Below, piece by piece: positions 42,987 to 51,388 of a stretch of 64,000 nt of DNA. The position numbers and the translations under genes were made by a program. This DNA comes from Streptomyces sp. SID8352 (GTDB lineage Bacteria; Actinomycetota; Actinomycetes; Streptomycetales; Streptomycetaceae): contig NZ_WWGX01000035.1 in assembly GCF_009862265.1 (NCBI RefSeq), forward strand, positions 210,946-274,945, read 5' to 3'. The notes beneath the pieces are model-generated. The model did not search any database. It had not been told where the DNA came from and was given only the letters and a program-made list of their open reading frames with translations. Numbering within the stretch: position 1 is the stretch's first letter; every line of letters begins with the position of its first letter.

Positions 42987-43769
42987 ATGAGTGACTGGAC
43001 GATCGACCGGGCGGTGGACGAACTGCTCGGCCGGGAGGCCGACCGCCGGGCCGGTGACCGGCTCAGCGACGACTGGGAGGGGCTTGACCTTCCCACCGCG
43101 TATCGGGTGCAGGACGCCCTGGTGCGCCGCAAGGTCGAATCCGGCGAGAGGGTCGTCGGGGTCAAGCTCGGCCTCACCTCCCGTGCCAAGCAGCAACGCA
43201 TGGGCATCGACTCCCCGCTCACCGCATGGCTCACGGACGCGATGATGCTGCCGGAGGGCGCACCCGTGCCGCTCCACGAGCTGATCCATCCCCGTGTCGA
43301 GCCGGAGATCGCCTTCCTCATGGGGGAGCGGCTGTGCGGGCCGGGGGTCACCGCCACGAGCGCACTCGCTGCCGTCCGCAGCGTGCATGCCGGGTTCGAG
43401 GTCATCGACAGCCGGTTCGCCGATTTCGCGTTCGCGCTGCCCGACGTGGTCGCCGACAACGCCTCGTCGGCTCGCTTCGTCGTCGGCGGGCCCGGACTGC
43501 CGCCCCGGGATCTCGACCTCGCACGGGAAGCCTGCGATCTCGGGTCCGACGGCAGGGTCATCGATTCCGCCACCGGCGCGGCGGTACAGGGGCACCCGGC
43601 GGAAGCGCTTGCCCTGGCGGCGAACTCGCTCGGCGCACGCGGGATCGCCATCGAAGAAGGGTGGCTCGTGCTCAGCGGAGGACTGACGGACGCGGTGCCC
43701 CTGGTGCCGGAGCAGGAGATCAGCGCGGAGTTCGCCCACCTCGGCACGCTGAGGCTGACCGGCGTCTGA
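42987..43769 (+). CDS. amnD: 4-oxalocrotonate decarboxylase-type enzyme (MhpD/DmpH superfamily)
   Basis: This 260-residue protein of the fumarylacetoacetase-related hydratase/decarboxylase group has metal ligands Glu105 and Glu107 (HPRVEPEIAF) and Glu138 (GFEVIDSRFADFAF). The segment VVGVKLGLTSRAKQQRMGI resembles 4-oxalocrotonate decarboxylases (XylI/DmpH/AmnD) rather than 2-oxopent-4-enoate hydratases. Predicted reaction: 4-oxalocrotonate to 2-oxopent-4-enoate and CO2. The ATG is preceded by AAGGAG. It lies after a strong hairpin, so it may have its own promoter. The following hydratase, aldolase and acetaldehyde dehydrogenase are not in the window. Confidence 0.87.
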   Translation: MSDWTIDRAVDELLGREADRRAGDRLSDDWEGLDLPTAYRVQDALVRRKVESGERVVGVKLGLTSRAKQQRMGIDSPLTAWLTDAMMLPEGAPVPLHELIHPRVEPEIAFLMGERLCGPGVTATSALAAVRSVHAGFEVIDSRFADFAFALPDVVADNASSARFVVGGPGLPPRDLDLAREACDLGSDGRVIDSATGAAVQGHPAEALALAANSLGARGIAIEEGWLVLSGGLTDAVPLVPEQEISAEFAHLGTLRLTGV

Positions 43770-44530
43770 GGCGGGTGAGCGGCCGTGCCGCCGGGCGCCG
43801 GGGATTCCCCGTGTCCGCGCGGTTCGGTCGTGCCGGGGAAGACCCGCGAGAGCCGGCACGGCCCGCGGGGGAGCGGGCCGTCCGCGATCGGATTCCCCCT
43901 TCCGGCCCGCCTCGTGTTCGGAAGCCTCCCGCGACCGTCCTGCTCGTTGCCCCGGACAGCCGGCGCCCCTGCCGCACACCCCCACCGGACGGGCCCCGTG
44001 AGGCGCCCCCGGCCCACCGCATCCCGCGCCGGACCGCACTCGCGCTCCGGCGCACCGCGCTCTCCGCGCCGGCCGTGGCCGATCCGTCGGCGAAGGGCAG
44101 CCGGAAGTCCGGAACAGAGGAAGGGGGCGCCGCACGCCTCCCGTTCGCTGCGGCCGGGCGCCCGGCAGGGTGTGCCGGGTACCGTAGCGCCGACGCTTCG
44201 GCGGGATCTGAACACTGAAGCCGGAGCACCGGGGGCCACCAGGTGTCCTGCGGCCTGCGCTTCCTGTCCGCCAGGCTCCGCCGGCGCCGCCCGGGACCAG
44301 CCTTCGACGGCGACGCCAGGACTCCGGCCGAGGACCCCGCGCGCACTCGCCCCTCTCACCGGGCGCCCGTGGGTCCGGCCCGCTGCCGGGACGGGCGCCG
44401 AAACCCCGGCCGCCCACCGGTGCGTCCCGCGTTCGGCCGGGCCGGGTTTCGCCACGCCTTCCGGCCCGCTCCACCGGACGCCGCCCGACCGGATCTGGTC
44501 CCCCTCGGGTCCGATAGGTACTCTCATCGC
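43770..44530. other. Gap between the amnD-like gene and iclR
   Basis: About 760 GC-rich bases. It holds a candidate terminator at 43859-43880 and, at its right end, TAGGTA (44515-44520), a possible -10 ending 10 bases before the IclR ATG, implying a nearly leaderless message. Open frames on both strands are shadow-like. Confidence 0.5.
43859..43880. terminator. Hairpin after the amnD-like gene
   Basis: CGGCCCGC (43859-43866) and GCGGGCCG (43873-43880) form a perfect 8-base stem with a 6-base loop, 90 bases past the stop. Confidence 0.5.
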
Positions 44531-45370
44531 ATGATTGGTCCGTCCGGTTCCTCGACTGAGTTCGGCTGGAACACATCGATGGAGGAACCGGCTGGCCCGG
44601 ACGGGAGGCACCGCAAGGTTTCCCCTGTTTCCTCGGTACTGAAAGCCACCCGTATCCTCCACAGCTTCAACGCCGTCACGCCCTGCCAGAGCTTGCGGCA
44701 GATCGCGACCCGGACGGGCATTCCGCGGACCACCGCCCACGGGTTGTGCGTGGCGCTCGTGCAAGCGGAGATGCTGGAACCGGTGCCGGGCCGTGGGTAC
44801 CGGCTCGGGCCCGCCTTCATCGGTCTCGGCGGACAGGTGATCGAACGCGTGGGGCTGCTCGACGCGGCCAAGGACGTGGGCAAGCGATTCGTCCGGTTCG
44901 GCCAGGTGGAGGCCCACCTCGCCCAACTGGTCGGAGGCTGGATCGTGTACCTGGACCGCACGTCGAGCCTCTGGAGCCTGCCGACCGACGTGCACATGGG
45001 CTCTCGCGTGCTCGCCCACACCACCGACTGCGGCCGGGCGGCGCTTGCCGCGCTGGCACCGGAGGAAGCGTGGCGGCGTGTCGCCGTGGCCTGCGAGGCC
45101 GAGTACCGACCGGTACCGGAACGCCAGGCCCTCGAGACCGATCTCGCCGAGGTGAGACGGCGGGGTTTCGCGACGGCCCCCGTCCAGCGTTCCGGCAGGG
45201 CGTCCGTCGGTGCCGCGATCACGAACCGCGCAGCCGTACCAGTGGGTGGTGTGTCGATCTCCGCACCCGTGGACGCGATGCGCCGGCGCGAGGTGTCCGA
45301 CGAACTGGTGAAGGACCTGCTGCTGGTGGCAACGACCATCGGCCGTCGGCTGCCCCACCTCATGGAGTGA
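44531..45370 (+). CDS. IclR-family transcriptional regulator
   Basis: This 279-residue protein has an N-terminal winged helix (SSVLKATRILHSFNAV, LRQIATRTGIPRTTAHGLCV) and a C-terminal IclR effector domain (LAHTTDCGRAALAALAPEE; SISAPVDAMRRREVSDELVK). IclR regulators such as PcaR, PobR and MhpR commonly activate aromatic catabolic genes in response to the substrate. It lies between the amnD-like gene and an aromatic acid transporter on the same strand, so it probably controls the microcompartment locus and/or the transporter. ATG 44531 is chosen; ATG 44579 is an alternative. Confidence 0.9.
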   Translation: MIGPSGSSTEFGWNTSMEEPAGPDGRHRKVSPVSSVLKATRILHSFNAVTPCQSLRQIATRTGIPRTTAHGLCVALVQAEMLEPVPGRGYRLGPAFIGLGGQVIERVGLLDAAKDVGKRFVRFGQVEAHLAQLVGGWIVYLDRTSSLWSLPTDVHMGSRVLAHTTDCGRAALAALAPEEAWRRVAVACEAEYRPVPERQALETDLAEVRRRGFATAPVQRSGRASVGAAITNRAAVPVGGVSISAPVDAMRRREVSDELVKDLLLVATTIGRRLPHLME

Positions 45371-45716
45371 CGACGCCCGGCCGGGCACGGACGTCCACCC
45401 CGGTTCCAGGGCATGGACCCGGCTCCGGCCCCCGCCCGCCCCCATGGCCCCTGACCGCCTGAGCACCGGAACCGGCACCGGCACCGCCTGTCCGGCCAAG
45501 CCGGACGGCCCGTTGGTGGCGGGGCGGGCGAGCGCGACCCTCGTCACATCTCACCCCAAGCGCGCCGGTCGTCCGCGGACAAGGAGAAGGCGGCGTCCAT
45601 CCGCCTGGGCCCCGGAACGCCCGGCGCGCCCATGCCGGAGCGGTGCCGCACAGCCACTGTGCCCGGGACACCCGCGCCGCCGGCCGTGACATCCCGCGGA
45701 AGGATCACAGAACCCG
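45371..45716. other. Leader of the aromatic transporter gene
   Basis: About 350 bases without a gene. GGAAGGA occurs 12 bases before ATG 45717. No clear promoter or palindrome is seen. Confidence 0.45.
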
Positions 45717-47054
45717 ATGACTTCCCCCATGCTCATGTCGGCACAGCAGGATCGGCTGCGTGTCGTCATCATCTGCTTCGCCTGTATCGTCCTGGACGGC
45801 TACGACCTGATCGTCTACGGCACCGTCGTGCCGGTCCTCCTCAAGGACGACACCTGGAACCTCACACCGGCCGAAGCCGGAGCCATCGGCTCCTACACGT
45901 TCATCGGCATGCTGGTCGGAACGCTCGCCGTCGGAACGATCACCGATCTTGTGGGGCGCCGAAAAGTCCTGCTGCTCTGCCTCGTCTGGCTCTCGGCCGG
46001 GATGGTGCTGTGCGCCCTCGCGCCGACCCCGACGGCATTCGGCGCCCTGCGCTTCCTGACCGGGATAGGCCTGGGCGGTCTTGCCCCGACGACCATCGCG
46101 TTGACGCTCGAGTTCGCGCATCCGCGCTACCGCAGCCTGACCAACGCCCTGATGTTCTGCGGATACTCCGTCGGCGGCATCCTGGCCGCTCTCATCGCGC
46201 TCCCCACGGTCCCCGCCCTCGGCTGGCGCACCATGTTCTGGATCGGGGCGGCCCCGGTCCTCCTGCTCGCCCCACTGGCGTTCTTCCTCCTTCCGGAGTC
46301 CCCCAGTTTCCTTGCCGCCAGGGAGAGGAGAGCCCGGCCGAAGCCCGGCACCGGAACCAGCCGGACGGCAGACGGTGCGGGCGGCCGGGAGGACACCGCA
46401 CCCGGCGGCACCGGCAGACTCGAGCCGCTCCGCGCCCTGTTCACCCGGGGCAACAGGCGTCCCACCCTGCTGTTCGGCATCGGAATGGCCATCGGGATGC
46501 TGCTGATCTACGGTCTCAACACCTGGCTCGCCCAGATCATGACGCAGGGCGGATACTCCTTCGGGTCGGCACTGCTCTTCGTCCTGGCGCTGAACGCGGG
46601 CGCCATCCTGGGTACACCGGTCGCGGGTGCCATCGCGGACCGGCTCGGCGACCGCCGGGTGACGGTGACCATGTTCCTGGTGGCCGCTCTGTGCATCTTC
46701 CTGCTCAGCCTGCCCCTGCCCATCAGCGTTCGGCTGCTGCTCGTGGCCATCGCCGGTGCCGGCACCATAGGTACGACCATCCAGGTCAGCTCATTCATCG
46801 GAAAGCGCTACGCCACCGAGAACCGGGCCACCGCGCTTGGCTGGGCACTGTCCGTCGGCCGTCTCGGCGCGATCCTCGGCCCCGCCTACGGGGGCCGCGT
46901 CATCGGTTCCGACTGGGGCTTCAGGGCGAACTTCTACGCCTTCGCCATCCCCGCGCTGCTGGGCGCCCTGGCCATGTGGGCCATCCCTCGCCGGGCCCCG
47001 GTCGGCTCGGCGGAAACCCCGGCACCGTCCGCCGAGGCGGACAGCGCCCGCTGA
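45717..47054 (+). CDS. MFS transporter, aromatic acid:H+ symporter (AAHS) family
   Basis: This 445-residue, 12-helix importer has the AAHS signature at helix 1 (IVLDGYDLIVYGTVVPVLLK), the loop TITDLVGRRKVL, LTGIGLGGLAPTTIALTLEF at helix 4 and ALGWALSVGRLGAILGPAYGG late. The Asp residues in DGYD are needed for aromatic acid transport in PcaK/BenK-type proteins. The long central loop (residues ~200-240) is charged. Located after IclR and the microcompartment genes, it suggests that the pathway substrate, or a precursor, is an aromatic acid. Confidence 0.92.
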   Translation: MTSPMLMSAQQDRLRVVIICFACIVLDGYDLIVYGTVVPVLLKDDTWNLTPAEAGAIGSYTFIGMLVGTLAVGTITDLVGRRKVLLLCLVWLSAGMVLCALAPTPTAFGALRFLTGIGLGGLAPTTIALTLEFAHPRYRSLTNALMFCGYSVGGILAALIALPTVPALGWRTMFWIGAAPVLLLAPLAFFLLPESPSFLAARERRARPKPGTGTSRTADGAGGREDTAPGGTGRLEPLRALFTRGNRRPTLLFGIGMAIGMLLIYGLNTWLAQIMTQGGYSFGSALLFVLALNAGAILGTPVAGAIADRLGDRRVTVTMFLVAALCIFLLSLPLPISVRLLLVAIAGAGTIGTTIQVSSFIGKRYATENRATALGWALSVGRLGAILGPAYGGRVIGSDWGFRANFYAFAIPALLGALAMWAIPRRAPVGSAETPAPSAEADSAR

Positions 47055-47174
47055 GGTGACGGGCGCGCTGGAAGCCCGCGTGTCGGGCGATCCCGGGTGG
47101 CGGTGCCGTGAACGGGGGAAGTGCACAGCCGGCCCCGGCCCCTTCATCCAGCACGGGGCTCTCATCCCGCAGCG

Positions 47175-47214
47175 GCCCGGGTGACCGCGGGACCTCTCCC
47201 GCGGTCACCCGGGC
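47175..47214. terminator. Bidirectional terminator between convergent genes
   Basis: Perfect 18-base arms (47175-47192 and 47197-47214) enclose the loop CCTC. It lies between the stops of the rightward AAHS transporter (47054) and the leftward TetR gene (47223), so it can stop both transcripts. Confidence 0.8.
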
Positions 47215-47222
47215 GGGCAGAC

Positions 47223-47891
47223 TCAGCAGTCCCGCGGTGACGGCCGGCGGGCGAGCCCGAGGACGAGACGGGACGTGGTGTCGACCAGCTCCCGGTCGAT
47301 CGGGGAACCGAGCACGAGCGCACGGTGGTAGAGCGGGGCGAGCAGCAGGTCCACGAGGCGGTGGAGCGTGGCGTCGTCGACGCCGGGACCGCCGTCGCGG
47401 GCGAGCAGGTCGCGCAGGCCGGCCACGTCCCGCTCCCGCTGCTCCCGCAGGAACCTGGACTGCAGCGACGCGGCCGTCTCACGGTCCAGTTGGGCATGGC
47501 CGAGAAGGGCCAGCAGCACCCGGCCGGCCGGTTCCTCGAAGAAGCCGGCCACGCGCCGCAGATGCGAGGTGAGGTTCTCCTCGGCGCTGCCGTCCTCGTC
47601 CACCCGCCACGCCAGGGCCTCGCGGGCGTCGTCGGTGAGGGTGTCGAGGAGGATGTCGACCTTCGACTTCCACCAGCGGTAGATCGTCTGCTTGGCCACG
47701 CCCGCGCGCTGGGCGATGCCCTCGACCGTCAGGGCCGCGAAGCCGCGCTCGACCAGCAGGTCGTCCGCGGCGTGCAGGACCGCGCGCCGGACACTCTCGC
47801 TGCGGCGCGGGCCGGTTCGGCTGACGACCGCGGTCTTCCCGCCGGCCGGTCCTGGTCTCTGCGTGGCGCTGATGGTCCGTCTGCCCTTCAC
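47223..47891 (-). CDS. TetR-family transcriptional regulator
   Basis: This 222-residue protein has an N-terminal helix-turn-helix (LTVEGIAQRAGVAKQTIYRW WKSK) and a TetR C-terminal ligand domain. It starts at GTG 47891 without a strong ribosome site; the first ~30 residues are basic and disordered. It follows the MFS exporter by 64 bases on the same strand, and a 13-base palindrome plus flanking direct repeats overlap the exporter promoter. It is the probable repressor of the exporter-tetR operon, released when the exported compound binds. Confidence 0.9.
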   Translation of the reverse strand: MKGRRTISATQRPGPAGGKTAVVSRTGPRRSESVRRAVLHAADDLLVERGFAALTVEGIAQRAGVAKQTIYRWWKSKVDILLDTLTDDAREALAWRVDEDGSAEENLTSHLRRVAGFFEEPAGRVLLALLGHAQLDRETAASLQSRFLREQRERDVAGLRDLLARDGGPGVDDATLHRLVDLLLAPLYHRALVLGSPIDRELVDTTSRLVLGLARRPSPRDC

Positions 47892-47955
47892 CCGGTGTCG
47901 GTCGCTGTGATTCTGGCACAGCGGATCCGTGGCGGAGCGGTCCGCTGCGCCCCTG

Positions 47956-49233
47956 TCAGGCGGTTCTCCGGCCCGTCCGTACCAGGCTGAGCAGGACGCC
48001 GAGGGCGAGGGCGGCGACCGCGGCGCTGAATATCCCGCCGGCCGGGCGCAGGCCCGTCACGCGGATCAGGACACCCACCCCGATCGCGGGCACCGCCAGC
48101 ATCGAGTACAGGACGGCGAAGAAGGTGGACACCGAGGCGCCCCGGTGCCGGGGAGCGCCGCGGGTGGTGATGGTGCCGAGGCCGTGGCCGATGGCGATGC
48201 CCGTCGCCAGCCCGTCGGCCGCGGACCCGGCGAACAGGAGGGCCAGGGAGCCGGTGGCCATCGCGGTGCCGATCAGCCCGGCCGCGGTGATCAGGCCGGC
48301 GCACGCCACCGGCAGGGCGACGGCGGGCCGGAGGGCACGGACGAGGAGCTGGCCGAGGGCGGTGCACGCGAAGGCGGCGAAGACCACGAGGCCGGTCAGT
48401 GTGTGACCGGGCTCGTGCAGCACCGTTCCCACGAAGAGACCGGTCACCGCGGTCAGGACGCCGAGCACGGCGAAGCCCGCGCCCGCCGCCATCGAGGAGC
48501 GCAGGAAGTCCGAACGGATCTCGGCCGGGACGCCCAGCGGCTGGAACCGCGGGGAGAACCCGGAACGGTGCGGGGAGCTCTCCCCGGCCAGGAGGACCGC
48601 GAGCACGGCGACCGAGGCGAGAGCGAGCAGGACGATCCACGGGGTGCGCAGCGGAGAGGGCGCGAGGTCCGCCAGCACACCCGCGAGCAGGGTGCCGCAC
48701 GCGAGCCCGCCCATGTTGGCGAACAGCGCGAGGGTGGCGGGCCCGACCCGGCTGTGCGGGCCGAGCCGCTCGGTGAGCGAAGCGGTGGCGGCGCCGGTCA
48801 CCAGGGCCGCCGAGAATCCGGAGACGACCCGGGCGGCGAACAGCGCGGGGAGGCCGTGGGCCAGGAGGAAGACCGCGGCGGCGGCCGCGGACAGCAGGGT
48901 CGCGGCGACCAGGACGGGACGGCGCCCCACCTGGTCGGAGAGCCGGCCGAAGACGAGCAGCCCGAGGATGACCCCGAGCGCGTAGACGGCGAAGACCACC
49001 GTCACGGTGAACGGCGCGAAGCCGAACTCCTCTCCGTACAGCGGATAGAGCGCGGTGGGCGCGGTGGTGCCCGCCATGGTGATCCAGAAGGCGAAGACCA
49101 CGCCGAACAGGGCGGGGCCGCCGCCGTGCGGCCTCCCGGGGGAGCCGGTCCGTTGGGCGGCACGGACGGTCGCGATTTCCACTGGCACGGCCTCTCGTGA
49201 GCGGTCGGGTGTGCGGGGGGACGGCAGGCTCAT
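47956..49233 (-). CDS. MFS transporter, drug-efflux type
   Basis: This 425-residue membrane protein has 12 predicted helices and the MFS loop VFGRLSDQVGRRPV between helices 2 and 3. It starts GVVFAFWITMAGTTAPTALY after a ~35-residue cytosolic tail, a common form in actinomycete exporters. ATG 49233 is preferred over GTG 49245 because GGTGAG lies 7 bases upstream of the ATG. A TetR repressor follows in the same operon, and the promoter carries its likely operator. Substrate unknown. Confidence 0.88.
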   Translation of the reverse strand: MSLPSPRTPDRSREAVPVEIATVRAAQRTGSPGRPHGGGPALFGVVFAFWITMAGTTAPTALYPLYGEEFGFAPFTVTVVFAVYALGVILGLLVFGRLSDQVGRRPVLVAATLLSAAAAAVFLLAHGLPALFAARVVSGFSAALVTGAATASLTERLGPHSRVGPATLALFANMGGLACGTLLAGVLADLAPSPLRTPWIVLLALASVAVLAVLLAGESSPHRSGFSPRFQPLGVPAEIRSDFLRSSMAAGAGFAVLGVLTAVTGLFVGTVLHEPGHTLTGLVVFAAFACTALGQLLVRALRPAVALPVACAGLITAAGLIGTAMATGSLALLFAGSAADGLATGIAIGHGLGTITTRGAPRHRGASVSTFFAVLYSMLAVPAIGVGVLIRVTGLRPAGGIFSAAVAALALGVLLSLVRTGRRTA

Positions 49234-49245
49234 GGTGAGACTCAC

Positions 49246-49289
49246 CGTTGCGTCTTGTCTAAGTTAGACCATACGTTGCGTCTCTTCAA
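49246..49289 (-). promoter_or_regulatory. Exporter promoter with TetR-type operator
   Basis: On the minus strand TTGAAG (49289-49284) and TAACTT (49266-49261) are 17 bases apart. GTCTAAGTTAGAC (49257-49269), a palindrome with 6-base arms, covers the -10, and CGTTGCGTCT is repeated on both sides (49246-49255 and 49274-49283). This is a compact repressor-binding region. Confidence 0.65.
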
Positions 49290-49380
49290 TGGCCCGGACT
49301 GCCCCCACCACCCCCCACCGCCCCCACCTGCGCCCCCGGCTCCTGCGCCCCAGGAGGGTGATCGGCCTCGTAACCTCATC

Positions 49381-49452
49381 GGTGGCCCGGTGGCCCGGTG
49401 GCCCGGTGGCCCGGTGGCCCGGTGGCCCGGTGGCCCGGCGGCCCGGCGGCCG
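49381..49452. repeat. 8-bp tandem repeat array
   Basis: GGTGGCCC is repeated seven times without error (49381-49436), followed by two altered copies beginning GGCGGCC (49437-49452). The unit is not a multiple of three and lies outside called genes, in the gap between the exporter promoter and the TrpB2-like gene. Such arrays can change copy number by slippage. Confidence 0.85.
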
Positions 49453-49987
49453 TCGGACAGCGGTTGGCGGCCGGGGTGCGCGGACCTCGTCGGGTCCCGG
49501 CGCTGCGTAGGCGTACGGCGAGTCCGAGGCGAAGGCGACCGGATCGCCGGCGGGCGCCTCGACCGGGGCGGTCCACGGGGCCGGTCCGCGGCCGGCCGGC
49601 CGTCACCGTGGTGTGCTCCACGCGCGCGGGGCCGGCGCGCCGCGCTGCCGTGCGGGACCGGCGGCCGGTCGAAGACCTCGATCAGGTCGGCTCCCGGGTT
49701 GGGCAGGTGCGCGGGGCGCAGCGTGAGGCTGCCGCGCGGCCGGCCCCGGCCCTGGTCCGCGCGTACCACGGCCGCGCGCGGCTGCTTCGGCCCGGCGATG
49801 AACTCCGAGGGACACGCCGAGGCCGGGGGACGGGCCCGGCGGCGTCTGCGGTGTCGTGCCCCGGTCGCGCGGTCCGTCCCGCCGGGAGGAGGGACCCCGC
49901 CCGGCCACGGGCACGCCCCGCACCCCGGCCCGCGGCGTACCCCGGCCCGCGGCGTACCCCGCGGGGCTCCGGCCGCCCCGCCGGACG
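49453..49987. other. Gap downstream of the TrpB2-like gene
   Basis: About 530 GC-rich bases without a recognisable gene. A 17-base unit with core GGCCCGCGGCGTACCCC is duplicated near 49925-49960. The terminator of the six-gene leftward operon should lie here but no perfect hairpin stands out. Confidence 0.4.
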
Positions 49988-51358
49988 TCAGTCCTGGACG
50001 AGCGCCGCCGCCGGGAGCCGGGCGAAGGACGCGGCGAGGGCGTTCTCGTCGAGGGGCTGGTCGTGGAGGCGGTCGGCGAGATGGTTCTCGTAGGCGGTGA
50101 GGTCGAAGTGGCCGTGGCCGGACAGTCCGAAGAGGATGCTCTCGGCACGTCCGGCCTCCTTGCAGCGCAGTGCCTCGCGGACGACGGCGGCGATCGCGTG
50201 GGAGGACTCCGGCGCGGGGACGATGCCCTCGGTGCGGGCGAAGCGCAGACCGGCCGCGAGGCACTCGGTCTGGGGCAGGGAGAGCGCTTCGACGAGGCCG
50301 CGCTCGTGGGCGGCGCTGAGGAGGGGCGCGATGCCGTGGTAGCGCAGTCCCCCCGCGTGCAGGGCCGGCGGCATGTAGGTGTGGCCCAGGGTGTGCATCC
50401 GCAGCATGGGGGTCAGCCCCGCGCTGTCGGCGAAGTCGTAGGCGATCCGCCCGCGGGTGAGGGTGGGGCAGGCGGTCGGCTCGACCGCGATGATCCTGGG
50501 CGGGGGCCCGGCGGCCGGATGGAGGAAGGGCGCGATGAGCCCGCCGAGGTTGCTGCCGCCGCCCACGCACCCGATCAGCACGTCGGGATGGTCGTCGGCG
50601 AGGGCGAGCTGCGCGACGGCCTCCTTGCCGATGACGCTCTGGTGCAGCAGGACGTGATTGAGGACGCTGCCGCTGGCGAAGCTGGTGGCGGGGTCGGACA
50701 GGGCGAGTTCGGCGGCCTCGGAGATGGCGATGCCGAGACTGCCCTCGCAGTCGGGGTCGGCGGCCAGGACGGCCCGTCCGGCGGCGGTCTCGGGGCTGGG
50801 ACTGGGCACGCAGCGGGCCCCGTAGGCTTCCATGAAGGTACGGCGGTGGGGCTTGTGCTGGTAGCTGACCCGCACCATGAAGACCTGGACGGCGAGACCG
50901 AAGAGGGCCCCGGCATAGGCCAGCGAGGAACCCCACTGGCCGGCGCCGGTGTCGGTGACGAGCCGCCGGATGCCGGCCTGCTGGTTGTAGAAGGCCTGCG
51001 CGACGGCGGTGTTGGCCTTGTGGCTGCCGGTGGGGCTGCAGCCCTCGTACTTGTAGTAGATCCGGGCCGGGGTGCCGAGGGCGCGTTCCAGACGGCGGGC
51101 CCGGAACAGGGGAGTGGGCCGCCACTGCGCGTAGGCCCGCCGGATCTGCCAGGGGATCTCGATCTCGGCCTCGCGGCTGGTCTCCTGCCGGGCGAGTTCC
51201 GGCGGCATGATCGCGAGAAGGTCGTCCGCGGTCACGGGCCGCCCGGTGACGGGATGGACGGGGGGAGCGAGGCCGCCCAGGTCGGCGGCCAGGTTGTGCC
51301 AGGCGCGGGGGATGTCCCGCTCGCCGAGCAGGTACCTGGTGGTCGTGGTGTCCGGCAT
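49988..51358 (-). CDS. TrpB2-type tryptophan synthase beta-like PLP enzyme
   Basis: This 456-residue protein is of the TrpB2 class, longer than the standard beta subunit. It has QWRPTPLFRARRLERALG, the PLP-binding Lys114 in SPTGSHKANTA, TGAGQWGSSLAYAGALFG, the phosphate-binding GCVGGGSNLGG and LGHTYMPPALHAGGLRYHG. The enzyme class forms beta-substituted alanines from serine and a nucleophile such as indole. No trpA or other Trp genes are nearby; it is the last gene of an operon with AsnB, ACP, ketosynthase and methyltransferases. It may therefore make an unusual amino acid for a small natural product. Confidence 0.9.
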   Translation of the reverse strand: MPDTTTTRYLLGERDIPRAWHNLAADLGGLAPPVHPVTGRPVTADDLLAIMPPELARQETSREAEIEIPWQIRRAYAQWRPTPLFRARRLERALGTPARIYYKYEGCSPTGSHKANTAVAQAFYNQQAGIRRLVTDTGAGQWGSSLAYAGALFGLAVQVFMVRVSYQHKPHRRTFMEAYGARCVPSPSPETAAGRAVLAADPDCEGSLGIAISEAAELALSDPATSFASGSVLNHVLLHQSVIGKEAVAQLALADDHPDVLIGCVGGGSNLGGLIAPFLHPAAGPPPRIIAVEPTACPTLTRGRIAYDFADSAGLTPMLRMHTLGHTYMPPALHAGGLRYHGIAPLLSAAHERGLVEALSLPQTECLAAGLRFARTEGIVPAPESSHAIAAVVREALRCKEAGRAESILFGLSGHGHFDLTAYENHLADRLHDQPLDENALAASFARLPAAALVQD

Positions 51359-51388
51359 GGTTGCCTCCGGCGGTGGGCCGCGTGCGGG

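Noticed and set aside
42987..43769. Calling the MhpD-like protein a 2-oxopent-4-enoate hydratase
   Set aside because: The GVKLGLTSRAK segment resembles the decarboxylase branch more closely; both belong to one superfamily, so this is a preference rather than proof.
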